Assembly: GCA_951799405.1 (NCBI GenBank)
Contig: OX637334.1
Coordinates: forward strand, 992,001 to 1,056,000
Origin: Agapetus fuscipes
Lineage: Eukaryota; Arthropoda; Insecta; Trichoptera; Glossosomatidae
Length of the DNA stretch: 64,000 nucleotides
Reading direction: 5' to 3'
Made by a program: the position numbers and the translations under genes. The notes below the pieces were generated by a model that was not told where the DNA came from, did not search any database, and saw only the letters and a list, made by a program, of their open reading frames with translations. Positions 52,612 through 63,211 of this stretch are shown piece by piece (position 1 is the first letter of the stretch; every line of letters begins with the position of its first letter).

Positions 52612-52922
52612 GTTGGACCGGTCCGTAGTCCAGTGGCAACACTTCGGACTCGTAAATGGAAGGTTGTGGGTTCGAATCCCGGCGGAGCACAAAACAATTC
52701 ATATTTCCAAATATGCTCTTCGCTGGTTTGAAAAAAATCCTAAAGCCTTTACCAAAGACCGGTCACTAAAAGGTCCTTACAGCACCTGGGTCTTGCTTGA
52801 GTATTGCCGCTTTGTAGGGACGACCAAGCTCGTATACCTCTGCGGTACTACAACAAGTGTCATAGATCCCTAGAGTCTCTAGAGTCTAGGGAGTCTCCCG
52901 CACAGGATTTCTTAAAAAAATA
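52612..52922 (+). repeat. SINE-2 with a different LINE tail
   Basis: Head: GGACCGGTCCGTAGTCCAGT, GGGTTCGAATCCCGGCGGAG. The body runs to CGACCAAGCTCG. The 3' end (52838-52922) is not the usual tail: it reads ACCTCTGCGGTACTACAACA, GTGTCATAGATCCCTAGAGT and an A-run, matching the LINE 3' UTR at 8200-8292. Confidence 0.88.
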
Positions 52923-53171
52923 AAATGCGATAAGGGATTGTCTATTAATTTCCGCGTACCTTGAGATTAATATCGTTCACTTTTTCACTTATCTCGTCCG
53001 TATTAATATTCCTGTAGCAGCCACCCCCCACTTACGCTGGGAAACGTAAGGCTTGCTTTATCCTTCACGCAGGCCGGCCTCACATGTTAGGGTTGTCCAC
53101 CAATCAGACTAGGAAAACAATATTATTCAACGTTGTTTTATTTTCTTTTTGTTGGGAATTTATAATATTTC

Positions 53172-53425
53172 TAATCTAATCTAATCTAAGTTGCAAAGAT
53201 ATGTTACATTGGAGATTCACATTACATGCATTCTCACAACCAGACACGTACAAGTTCGCGCTTGCACATGCCTCATGTGAACCTACAACATAAAAACCAA
53301 ATCTCAAATGGACATACACCCTGCAACTCTTGCCGTCCTTCCCTGAGACCGGGGTGACATTGGCAAAGTGAACCATTTTTACAGCATGGGTGGTCAGCCG
53401 CATACCAACCTATAAGTCAAGGAAC
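53172..53425 (-). repeat. Ret-270, full length
   Basis: TAATCTAATCTAAGTTGCAA to CATACCAACCTATAAGTCAA. Confidence 0.92.
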
Positions 53426-53564
53426 ACACACACACGACAAATTACATTTTATACATCACTAAATAATAATATCCAAATACAAAATATCCATTTACAAATA
53501 AAAACAAATTCCAATTTAATAAACCCTATTTTCTTTCCCTATTTTCTTATATTTAATTTCTGTT

Positions 53565-53690
53565 TATGCTGTAACTGTAACTCTGTCGCCATTACGCCAG
53601 GGGTGGCTAGAGCCTCTGCAGGTTTTTCTGCATTTTTTCCTATCCTTGAATACCTCTTTCAATTCATTCATATCCATCACCTTTTTTCTT
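53565..53690 (-). mobile_element. RTE-like LINE 3' end
   Basis: CTGTAACTGTAACTCTGTCG, TACGCCAGGGGTGGCTAGAG, then reverse-strand C-terminal codons. Opposite orientation to the copy at 53860. Confidence 0.8.
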
Positions 53691-53730
53691 TAAAAAAAAA
53701 AAAATTGTGAGGAGAATTTAAAAAAATCAA

Positions 53731-54185
53731 CAACCAATTCTGCCTGGCCAAAAACAGATATTAATATCATCAATGAATAATTCATTATTGTTTATTTGAA
53801 TGAATTATTCATCGGAAGTCCAGTGGCGTTCTGTAAGATGGTTCTGGAGGAATTCCTCCAATCATTCGCGAAGAAAACGCATGAAAAGGGTGATGGATAT
53901 GAATGAATTGAAAGAGATATGTCAGGATAGGAAAAAATGGAGGCAGCACTGCAGAGGCTCTGGCCACTCGTAGCGGAATGGTGACAGAGCTACAGTTACA
54001 GTATTTGACCGTTGCTCGCAATGTTTATTCTACTCCGACCCCTGGTCAAATCAAATTAATAATTACCCAATGACATGTTGAACCAGGGTCAAAGTTATAG
54101 TCAATGGACCGGGCGGGGATCGAACCAGCGTTATAATATTCCAAATACGCTAGAAAAATCAGCCACTTGACCCCTCGGACATACC
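53731..54185 (-). repeat. SINE-3 split by an RTE 3' end
   Basis: The body piece is at 53731-53812. The rest with the tRNA-like head is at 54045-54185: on the minus strand GGGGTCAAGTGGCTGAT (box A-like) and GGTTCGATCCCCGCCCGG (box B), then GACTATAACTTTGACCCTGG. The RTE fragment lies between. Confidence 0.6.
53860..54003 (+). mobile_element. RTE-like LINE 3' end
   Basis: The frame reads MKRVMDMNELKEICQDRKKW, then RQHCRGSGHS and a stop. 3' UTR GTAGCGGAATGGTGACAGAG with tail CTACAGTTACAGT. Confidence 0.85.
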
Positions 54186-54299
54186 ACGGAATCTTTCAAC
54201 TTGCATTTGCCTTTCATCCGATACAACTGTTGAAAAAAGTGTGTCACAATGTTGACCCATTTATTTTATTCCCAGCTGTTGTCTCTGTAATTTGTGTCA

Positions 54300-54560
54300 G
54301 CCCTGCTTCTCCGTGACTGGCCGGCATGTTTACTTGTGTTTACAAGGAACAAATGAAATTAACTCCGCGCGTGCTGGGCCTCAACAAGACAACTCCTCGT
54401 TAGGTGGAGGAATGCGGAGACCAGCTAGTTTTCCCTGATGAGTCATGGGCTGCCCGCTCTGCAGGTCGGGGCAGCAGTGACCTCCGAGTGCTAATTAATG
54501 AAATGAAAAATTAACCTAACTCGTAATCCGACTCACCCTCTCTTCATTACCCCTAGTATA
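54300..54560. promoter_or_regulatory. GC-rich unique block; candidate conserved non-coding element
   Basis: Repeat-free, with GATGAGTCATGGGCTGCCCG, CTCTGCAGGTCGGGGCAGCA and AGTGCTAATTAATGAAATGA. It shares GCTGCCCGCYCTGCAGG with the block at 16940. No coding frame. Confidence 0.3.
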
Positions 54561-55990
54561 AAACACCGCATAAAATTTCCGCCATTTCGTAATAAATATA
54601 AAGTTACGTTAAACGAATTTTCATACGACTCGAAACATTTTTGTGCAAAAAAAATTTTGAATTTGTACAATGTGGTAGGTATAATATTAAATGACGCAAG
54701 GGAAAAATATTTTTCGTGCTGGCAATACTACATACGAAAATATTTTTTGAAAATGGAACAAAATCTTCATGGTCATTGCAATCATGGATTTATAAGGACT
54801 GGATAGGCTGAGAAAGCAATCCTTTGTGAATTAGAAATGCGCTACCCCACTCATCATACAAAAATCCGAATTCAGTCTATCGTTAACCACCCAACTATTA
54901 ACAGGTGTGTTTCCTAACTGGAAAGAAAAATCGTAAAAATGCCAAGCCACACATTTTCCAAATGCACAAACAATACAATAAATTGTAATACAAAATCTGG
55001 AGTAACTTTTCACTCGTAATTACCAGTGAATATTAATATTTAAGTAAATTCAATTGATATTTTATCTGCCGATACCTTTAGCCACAAAACAATAGCCCCG
55101 CTGTCAAACCGTCGGCCATTTTTAGTGATAGAGATGTGTTGATGATAAAACAGAGTATCTGATACCGTCACGTGAGAACAATTTTTTTTTGTGAAATGTA
55201 TGTATTTGAAGTGGTCTGTATTTCAAAATTCAAAATTTCAATTTCTACCCTACACTTTTTGTTTCATTGATCCTTTTATATTTCAAGGAAATTGGATTTA
55301 AAAGAATATTTTTTTACTTTGTCTTCTATAGATATTACTCCTAACATCATTGAAAAAACTTAAAAATAAAAAAATGTAATTGAAATAATTTTCACAAGTA
55401 ATTATGTCACATTAAGTAAAATATGTACGTTTATGTAACAGAAGCATTAAAAAGTATCAGATATTTTCAAAACCTTTGACAACACTAAATTATGTTGTCA
55501 AGGAAAATAACATCAACACTTCGTTGCTAAGCAACATTACCTGCTTACATGAATTAACGACGGAGTAGAGACACATAACGTGATAGAAAAGGACAACAAC
55601 AAAAAACGTATGTTGTGCGAGCGAGACAAAACAAGGTACAATGTCTGGCGAAATTAGATTTCAGTGACTGTATGGATCACAGTGTTTAGAACTAAATCAA
55701 ATAAATAGCCTCTCCATTTAATAGAACTCCATGATTGCAATGGAATTTAACGTAAATTTAAACATATTTTATTCTCTCGGTTTTCAAACGCTTATTTATA
55801 TAGTATCCTTAGCAATCAAAAGCAAAATATTGGGTTGCTTTTTCCTTAAAGCCAAGCCGTGTGGCTTCACAATTTTATCGTCTATGATTTTTTTCCATTT
55901 CTCTTCTTAAATTAAATTTTGTCTAAAAATAAAATGAAAATATCCTGTATTCATTTCGTCTACTTAAATTTTAGAATAACCAAAGCCTGG
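54561..55990. other. Unique non-coding stretch
   Basis: The longest repeat-free, gene-free stretch in the window. AT-rich, with no RNA gene or frame recognised. Confidence 0.5.
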
Positions 55991-55992
55991 AG

Positions 55993-56052
55993 AATGTCTT
56001 CTCTGAAACGGAGGTGACATTTGTAAAGATGGACCATTTTTTACGGCAGTGA
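55993..56052 (-). repeat. Ret-270 central fragment
   Basis: CTCTGAAACGGAGGTGACAT and AAGATGGACCATTTTTTAC only. Confidence 0.6.
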
Positions 56053-56699
56053 CGTAGATTTGATGAGTTTTTTTCTGTTAAATTGTTTGTTTTCCTTTAG
56101 ATAGTTTCTTTTAAATTCTTACTTTTTAGGGCAGCTTAAAACTGAACTCCATATAGGTACAGCTAAGTTCTTCCATCACACAGCCAGATTGCTACTGCTG
56201 GAAAAAGGCAAATACATAATATCTTTTATAGTTTTCTAAGGACCGTTGTCATATACATGTGTGACGCCAAAAAAACATTATATTTTTAAATTTGTGTGGA
56301 GTCTATGGGATGAATACACAAATTGAATATTCAAAAGCAATCATGGCTAAAAATACATTGCCAATAACAAAAATAAACTTACTCAATCAGTTTTGTGGAA
56401 AAGTGTATTTTTTGTCGTTAAAATATAAAGTTTTTCTCAATCTGGAAACTTGTGTTTTCCAATAAAGGAGCAGTCGTCCCTCTGGACGGAAAACTTCAAC
56501 AAAAATAAACAAGAAAATGGACGGACAAAAGAATTACAAATTTAATCTTTTTTTTTCCTATTTATTTATCTGACATTTTTAGAAAATTTTCGTCGTATTT
56601 TTTTCCAATAATGTTGAGTTCATATCCGTTGGACTTTTTTTTTTAAACTTTCGATTGAATTTCTTTTTGTGTAATATTAACTTAAAATGAATGATTTAC
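56053..56699. other. Non-coding, nothing recognised
   Basis: AT-rich. No supported feature. Confidence 0.4.
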
Positions 56700-56955
56700 T
56701 GACTTGACTGATAGCTTGGTATGAGGCTGACCCCCCGTGCTGTAAAAATTGGTTCACTTTTGCTAATGCCACCCCGGTTTCAGGGAAAGGCGGCAGGAGT
56801 TGCAAGTTTTATGTTCATGTGAGATTTATTTTTTGTATGCACACATGCAGAATGTGTAGGCGCGAACCTACATGTGCCTGTCTGTGAGCATGCATTTAAT
56901 ATGAGCCTTAAATGTTAACATAGTATCTTTGCAGCTTAGATTATAGATAGATAGA
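56700..56955 (+). repeat. Ret-270, full length
   Basis: TTGACTGATAGCTTGGTATG to TTTGCAGCTTAGATTATAGA, with a TAGATAGATAG tail. Confidence 0.9.
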
Positions 56956-57166
56956 TTTACCCTTAATTTGTCATTTTATAATGTTTAATTCTATGCAATT
57001 AATATACCTATTGACTTTTTTTGTAGAGATTTCTTCTTAAGGTTCTGTTGTAAATACAAAATATACACATGCAGCATTTGTTATCGCGAACTTACACGTG
57101 GAATTGTGGCCATTGCATACTGCAGATACAAAATCAATTTTAATTACTCAAATATAAACATAAACT

Positions 57167-57408
57167 GTGCCCTTAGTACGAGTTGCAAAACTTGAGAAAA
57201 GTAAAGTTTACGGAAAATATTAAAGAGTGATTTCTCCCAAAATCTGCCGTTTTTGTTTCTTAAACTTTATGGTCTTAGCAAAAGAGTTACAGTAATGAAG
57301 AAAATCAAGTTCAAACAAACAAAAACGGCAGATTTTGGGAGAAATCACTCTTTAATAATTGCCGTATACTTTACATTACTCAAGTTTTGCATCTCGTACT
57401 AGGGGCAC
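57167..57408. mobile_element. 242-bp foldback element with a LINE scrap in its loop
   Basis: The arms are about 95 bp (left GTGCCCTTAGTACGAGTTGC, inverse on the right), including AGAGTGATTTCTCCCAAAAT. The loop ATGGTCTTAGCAAAAGAGTT, ACAGTAATGAAGAAAATC is the reverse of LINE codons HYCNSFAKTI, as in the long copy 6677-7412. Confidence 0.88.
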
Positions 57409-58040
57409 TGGTATCTACAAGTGAAAGCATACTCCAATGTTTTTGTAAAATTGTTTGCGATTTTCGAAAACATACAGGATGACATTTTTAAGGATAATTG
57501 TCCAGTTAAGTTACACACCTGTTGACAATTGGAAGGTTACCGATCGACTGAATTTGGATTGTTTTCAAATGAGCGCGTTAGCTCATTCCTACATTCCAAA
57601 GGATTTCTTATCGATGCGTATAACCTTTAAATTTATATATTGTTACTATGTTTTAATTAGTTCATAACACCCGAGATATTCCTCAGTTAATTGCCCGCCC
57701 GATACATAAATATCTATTAGACGTCGCTGCTTTAATTACGTTTCCTTTTAATTAGGACTTATACTCCCCGAATAGGGAATGATAAAAATACACCAGGGGT
57801 ACAACCAGCGGGTGCGCGAGCTGATATTAAACTTTATATTGCGATACAATGAATCAGGGGTACTAAAAACACCGTTTCCTATCGAGTACTTAGAACTCTA
57901 GGGTCTAGAGCAGTGGCTCCCAACCTGACTGTTAAGGGGGGCGATAAGTACCCTGAAACCTGAGCCTACCCACCTTTGACGGTGTTTTTGAGATGAAATT
58001 TTTGGAAATTGCGTGTCGGCCCCCTCCCCCTCGACGTTTA
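57409..58040. other. Non-coding, nothing recognised
   Basis: A 70-codon frame (57455-57667) has no domain or start support. Confidence 0.4.
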
Positions 58041-58046
58041 AATTTT

Positions 58047-58297
58047 TTGACTTATAGTTTGGTATGAGGCTGATCACCTATTCTTTAAAAAATGGTTCAC
58101 TTTACCAATGTCACCTGTGTTTCAGGGAAGGTCGGAATAAGTTGCAGTGTTTATGTTCATTTGAGGTGTACATTTTCATTTGTAAGTAGACAATCAGCAT
58201 TTACAAGCGCGAACTTTCACGTGTCTGTTTGTGGTCATGCATTAGATATTAGTTTTGAATGTTAATATATCTTATCAACTTAGATAACTAGAGATTA
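58047..58297 (+). repeat. Ret-270, full length
   Basis: TTGACTTATAGTTTGGTATG to TTATCAACTTAGATAACTAG. Confidence 0.88.
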
Positions 58298-58420
58298 TAT
58301 ACGTAGGGGGCGATGGGTTTATCTATTTACGCATTGAAAGGGCGATGAGCGAAAAAACGGTTGGGAAACACTGGTGTAGAGTTGCATTTTCTTGTTGCTC
58401 TAACTTTTCGTAAAACTGAT

Positions 58421-58572
58421 AAGAGCTTACCCCCACTTCAACTGAAAGTGGTCGGTGTGAGGCCGGCCCCCTTACCCGTAAAAATAAATAGGTCCCGAAT
58501 CGCCACATGCGACCCCTTGGGGGAGAAGGCAGGCAAGAAGTTACACTATACGTGTAGCTTAGTTGCGTTTGC
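58421..58572 (+). repeat. SINE-1 3' half
   Basis: CCCCACTTCAACTGAAAGTG, GGTCCCGAATCGCCACATGC, CTATACGTGTAGCTTAGTTG. Confidence 0.85.
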
Positions 58573-58574
58573 TG

Positions 58575-58855
58575 CGAATTCCTTGGCCATTGGGCCACGT
58601 TGAAGACGAACATCCAAGTCCTCCATCCACTTCCCTGCTCCTGGCGTGGCCTCGTGGAGGTCTTTCAGGCCAGGAGGGTGTCTCCTGGTGGAGCACTCCT
58701 CCACTATGTGCCGGACAGTCTGGTTCTCCGCTCCACAGTCAAACCCTGGAGATGGAGCTAATCTCCATAGATGGATGACGAAGTTGCAACGGCTCTGCTG
58801 GGTGCGGACCCTGTTTAAGGTCTTACTGAAATGAGAGAGATATTTCACTGAGAGG
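58575..58855 (-). pseudogene. LINE C-terminal zinc-binding-like fragment
   Basis: The minus-strand frame reads RVRTQQSRCNFVIHLWRLAP, then FDCGAENQTVRHIVEECSTR. The CxCG...H...C pattern is typical of the C-terminal region of some LINE proteins. No RT core is present. Confidence 0.6.
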
Positions 58856-59024
58856 AGTTAACTGATAGCAAAGAAATTTCTGCGATATCTCTAAAAAAAG
58901 TCGTATTTTTGGTGCAGGTCCATCTTGTGTAAAATAAAGTTCTCATTAGAATGGGACAGCATTTTATACGAAAATAAAATCGGAATCTCAAAATGAGCTT
59001 TTACGCAAAACGCAACTAAAAAAA

Positions 59025-59348
59025 ACGCAACTCAGCTACACATATAGTGTAACTTCTTGTCGCGTTATCTCCGAAGGGGTCGCATGTGGCGAGTTGAACC
59101 TATTTATTTTTACAGGTAAGGGGGCCGGCCTTACGCCAACCACTTCAGTTGAAGTGGGGTTTTCCCAGCTCCCGACAGGGCTGGTACTCGTTTCTTGTGA
59201 AGGCTGAGTAAACCTTGCCGGTATTTTTATTTTGTGGTTGGAAATAAACACCGAAACACTAAATCATTTCAGACACCCTCGGCGGGATTCGAACCCTAGC
59301 TCTCGGCATGGAATGCAAGCACTCTACCAACTGAGCTATCGACCGGAC
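59025..59348 (-). repeat. SINE-1, full length
   Basis: The minus strand starts GTCCGGTCGATAGCTCAGTT (59346). Box B is GGGTTCGAATCCCGCCGAGG and the 3' end is GTGTAGCTGAGTTGCGTTTT. Confidence 0.95.
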
Positions 59349-59489
59349 TTTAAAAGACTCGAAAGAATTCAAAATTTCAACTAGTAAAACAGCATCTTAC
59401 TTTCTTGAAATGGCTACCAATTCTTTCGCTTTGCAGTTTCCCCTCTTTCAATTGAGAAAGGTGACACTTCTTTCTTTTAAAATTATACG

Positions 59490-59525
59490 TTCCTTGACTT
59501 ATAGGTTTGGTATGAAAGGCTTTGA
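59490..59525 (+). repeat. Ret-270 with nearly complete internal deletion
   Basis: The 5' end CCTTGACTTATAGGTTTGGT runs directly into GATTATAGATTCAT, which resembles the 3' tail. Confidence 0.45.
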
Positions 59526-59596
59526 TTATAGATTCATAAAAAAAAACAAAAAAAAATGCATTGTTAGAGCTTTGTTCTTTAAATTAATTAAACTTT

Positions 59597-60015
59597 AACA
59601 ATAATTGAAGTACCAATGAATATTGTTATGTAAATAACAAATACTATAAATGTTAGGTAGCAAGGTAGGTGTTTTAATAGCCGATGAAAGTTGGGGTAAT
59701 TATTATAGGTAGGTACCTAGGAAAGATAAATTCAATTATCGAGCTTTTTGTTCTGGAAGGTTCTAGCAAAATTGTCTTCTATCGACTACTGTCTTTAGGA
59801 GTATAAAGGGCTGCAAGCGGCTCGCAAGAGTCAGTCCATACACGTCGCTCTGCTTCTGAACAATAAAGAAATTAAAGACCAACTGTGAAGTAAATGTAAA
59901 GTGCTAAACCATAAATGTGAATTGTTTTAAAAATAAAAATAAATTTTATTGATTGTAGAGGCATTCACTTTGTAATCGTTCATCATTTAACAATAATTGA
60001 AGTACCAATGAATAT
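59597..60015 (+). repeat. First unit of a tandem LTR duplication
   Basis: Flank AACAATAATTGAAGTACCAA precedes the LTR at 59597 and again at 59989, so flank plus LTR is repeated with a 392-bp period. LTR1 (59624 to about 59959) has lost its 3' end. Confidence 0.85.
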
Positions 60016-60423
60016 TGTTATGTAAATAACAAATACTATAAATGTTAGGTAGCAAGGTAGGTGTTTTAATAGCCGATGAAAGTTGGGGTAATTATTATAG
60101 GTAGGTACCTAGGAAAGATATATTCAATTATCGAGCTTTTTGTTCTGGAAGGTTCTAGCAAAATTGGCTTCTAGCGACTACTGTCTTTAAGAGTATAAAG
60201 GCTGCAAGCGGCTCGCAAGAGTCAGTCCATACACGTCGCTCTGCTTCTGAACAATAAAGACATTAAAGACCAACTGTGAAGTAAATGTAAAGTGCTAAAC
60301 CATAAATGTGAATTGTTAAAAATAAAAAATAAATTGTTAAATAAATCTAAGTGTAAAATAAATATCCATGAAAGAAGACTAGTTTTGTTAATTTAAAGAC
60401 TTTCGAACCCTAAAAACACAACA
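60016..60423 (+). mobile_element. Solo LTR (408 bp)
   Basis: TGTTATGTAAATAACAAATA to CCCTAAAAACACAACA. ATAT flanks both sides (60012-60015 and 60424-60427). TATA-like GAGTATAAAGG and several AATAAA motifs. Confidence 0.9.
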
Positions 60424-60431
60424 ATATCCAG

Positions 60432-60511
60432 TACCCGTAGTACGAGTTTTTTCACAATACTCGAAGTACAATACTCGAAGTATTGTGAAAAACTCGTACA
60501 ACGGGTACAGA
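60432..60511. repeat. 80-bp hairpin
   Basis: GTACCCGTAGTACGAGTTTT and onward is inverted to AAAACTCGTACAACGGGTAC. The tips resemble those of the foldback family at 6677 and 57167. Confidence 0.8.
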
Positions 60512-60927
60512 TTCAATAACCGTAGAACATTGTGTAGGGCCCTGGTACCGAAGCGGGGGGGATCATATTCCTTGGGCGAGACATAAAGTCTAATACAAGT
60601 TAATTGTTACATAAGGAGGGCTAGAGTCGTAATTGGAAATCCTGCTTTATAGGAAGGCGCGCCTTAACTCTCCCTAACAATGGACCATCAGATCCAGCAG
60701 GGGATGTGGCACGGAGAGACTTGGGGTAGGTGATGGAGGAAATAAAGTAAGCAGAAGAAGAAGAGGAGAGGAAATGTGGAATCATAGTGGCAGCTACTCG
60801 TATAATGCAATATTGAGAGATAGATCTCACTTTTTTCTTTCTTTCAATATTTATTGTAATCCGTAGAGCTGATACTGTAATCATCAATCTACAATCTAAT
60901 GGACGATGAAAGACTTACAAACTGTTT

Positions 60928-61177
60928 CTATAATCTATAATCTAAGTTGCAAGGATATATTAATTCAAAGCTCTCAGATGTATGCCCACAAACAAACACG
61001 TGTAGTTCGCGCTTACAAATGCTGATTGTGTACTTACAAATAAAATCCAAACCTCAAATGAACATAAAACCTGCAAACCTCTTGCCGACATTCCCTGAAA
61101 CAGGGGTGACATTGGCAAGGTGAACCATTTTTTAAAGTATGGGTGGTCAGCCTCATACCAACCTATAAGTCAAGGAA
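60928..61177 (-). repeat. Ret-270, full length, in RTE
   Basis: TATAATCTATAATCTAAGTT (reverse tail) to CATACCAACCTATAAGTCAA. A short TTT is shared at the junctions. Confidence 0.9.
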
Positions 61178-61312
61178 TTTACACAAAGGAAATGTGGAAG
61201 GGAATAGAGGAATAGGAAGACCGAGAAAAGTATGGTTGGATCAGAATAGTGAAATTGAGAAAGAATGGAATATACAAAGCGAATGTAAAAAAGGAAACGT
61301 ATGAAAAAGGTA

Positions 61313-61536
61313 AAAAATGGTTCACTTTGCCAATGTCACCCCTGTTTCAGGGAAGGTCGGCAAATGTTGTGGGGCTTATGTTCATTTGAGGTTTGGATTT
61401 TATTTGTAAGTACACATTCAGCATTTGTAAGCGCGAACTACACTTGTTGGTTTTTGGGCATACATCTGAGAGCTTTAAATGAATATATCCTTGCAACTTA
61501 GATTATAGATTTTAGATTATAGATTATAGATTATAG
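61313..61536 (+). repeat. Ret-270, 5'-truncated, with 11-bp TSD
   Basis: Begins AAAAAATGGTTCAC, so about 45 bp of the 5' end are missing. It ends in a long TTAGATTATAGATTATAGAT tail. ATGAAAAAGGT is duplicated at 61302-61312 and 61537-61547. Confidence 0.93.
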
Positions 61537-61667
61537 ATGAAAAAGGTGATGGATATGAACGAACTGAAAGAGGTAGGCAAGGATAAGAAAAAATGGAGGC
61601 CAATTTGCAGAGGTTCTGGACACCCCTAGCGGAATGGCGACAGAGTTATAGTTACAGTTACAACAAA

Positions 61668-62241
61668 GTCGATATTTAAAAAAAATGATCATCTTTTTTC
61701 GTGTTTTTCGGGTTGTTTTTATTCTAACTTAAATCGGTATTAACGTGGGTGTTCAGTCTACAAGAATGTCTGTTTTTGTCAGAAAGGCTTCGGCGGTAAT
61801 TTAGTGCAGAACCTTTCTCCACCAGGACGTTTCCTTGAGAATAATTGGCCGAAGGGAAACTAACGGCACCTCCGTGAACGGGGTGAGTTATGGCAAAAGT
61901 TTCAGCGTGCGAAATATCGACCCACCCTAGTGCATCGTTAGGCAGATGCACTCTTGCCATACTGCCTTGCTTTCATCATATTTCTCATTTTATCTCGCAG
62001 TTAAGTGAGTTATGTATTTTTGAATATTCTCTGTAAACTTTTCTATCAGAAATAAAGTTAACTTATATGCAAATAATGATTTTCTAACGTCTTTTCTAGT
62101 TTATCGTAGTTGCTCTATGTTTTGCGAAACATGCAAATTTTGTTAAATAAACTTTTACTCATAATCTATGCTGCAAAAATATATTAACATTTAAAATTAA
62201 TATATCAATAAATATATCAATTTTAAAGGTTAATATATTTT
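61668..62241. other. Non-coding, nothing recognised
   Basis: A 78-codon reverse frame (61724-61960) has no recognisable domain. Confidence 0.4.
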
Positions 62242-62654
62242 TGTTACGATTTTAGGGTTCCAAAAGTCTTTCAATCAAAAACACTGGTCTTCATTACAGT
62301 TGTTTATTTTACACTTTTAATAATTTATTTTCACAAAGATAGTCTCGATTATTCCACTACAATTGGTTTCTGTTCACTGGTCAAGTTGGTTCAATGTAGT
62401 TGTAAAGCTGGCAGGAGACTGTAGTGGTGAGAGCTTGAATAATAACTGACTGATTCGTTCAAGCAACTTGCACCCTTTTTATACTAAGAGAATCGAATAC
62501 TCTGGAAGATATTTTTGCTTGATACCTACTTAGCCTAGAGATTTCTCCATGTACACACAACCATCAATCCTACCCACCAATACAATACAGAATTCCTATA
62601 ACTATAACTAATACCGACTTATTTTAAATATTTATATTTCATATTTACATAACA
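62242..62654 (-). mobile_element. Solo LTR (413 bp)
   Basis: The reverse complement starts TGTTATGTAAATATGAAATA and ends CCTAAAATCGTAACA. ATAT follows on the right (62655-62658). On the left ATAT is separated by TTT. Close to 29377-29777. Confidence 0.85.
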
Positions 62655-62659
62655 ATATT

Positions 62660-63210
62660 ATATAAACATATTTATTTTCACAGGTAAGGGGGTCTTTCGT
62701 TACAGTATACCCCTTATACACCTTAATCACTGTCTAAGCAACTATTCTGGTCTGTACACCATCATTAAGGGTCAACCACACCTCCAATTGAATTCTTTTT
62801 TATTAAGTTTTTTCTTCCTCACCTCCGCCAAAAATCGCTCAATCTTTCTGTCTTTCTTTTATTTATTTATGCAAATTACCCTCTGTTATCTTTCCCCGTT
62901 TTTTCTTTCTTTTCTTTTCTTATTTTAAGCGACCAATCCAATCTCTGCCGTGGAGGGAAGGGTTGTCCTTTGAATAAATTTGAAGAGAGTAAATTGAACA
63001 GTTTTGTTGGCGAAACCTTGAGTAGGTACATCTATTTTTATAAAGCCATTAAAAAAGGCTTTCGAAAAATACTACAAAGAAAGTGAAGGCATTTTGTTAT
63101 ATAATTGTACGTTTTACTTACAGAAAAAAACCTGCTATGTATATCTCCTTACCACACACAATAACTTCGTCTCTTTTTGGTGAGGTATAGCGTGGAGACC
63201 ATTAATCTTT
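62660..63210. other. Non-coding, nothing recognised
   Basis: A short ATTTTCACAGGTAAGGGGGT piece near 62670 resembles SINE-1 in reverse. Confidence 0.4.
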
Positions 63211-63211
63211 A

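Larger units (their letters stand above)
60898..61667 (+). pseudogene. RTE-like LINE with two Ret-270 insertions
   Basis: Pieces at 60898-60930 (MDDERLTN-type codons), 61178-61312 (GNRGIGRPRKVW) and 61537-61667 (MKKVMDMNELKEVGKDKKKW, then CRGSGHP and a stop; CTAGCGGAATGGCGACAGAG; AGTTATAGTTACAGTTAC). Two Ret-270 copies in opposite orientations separate them. Confidence 0.88.
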
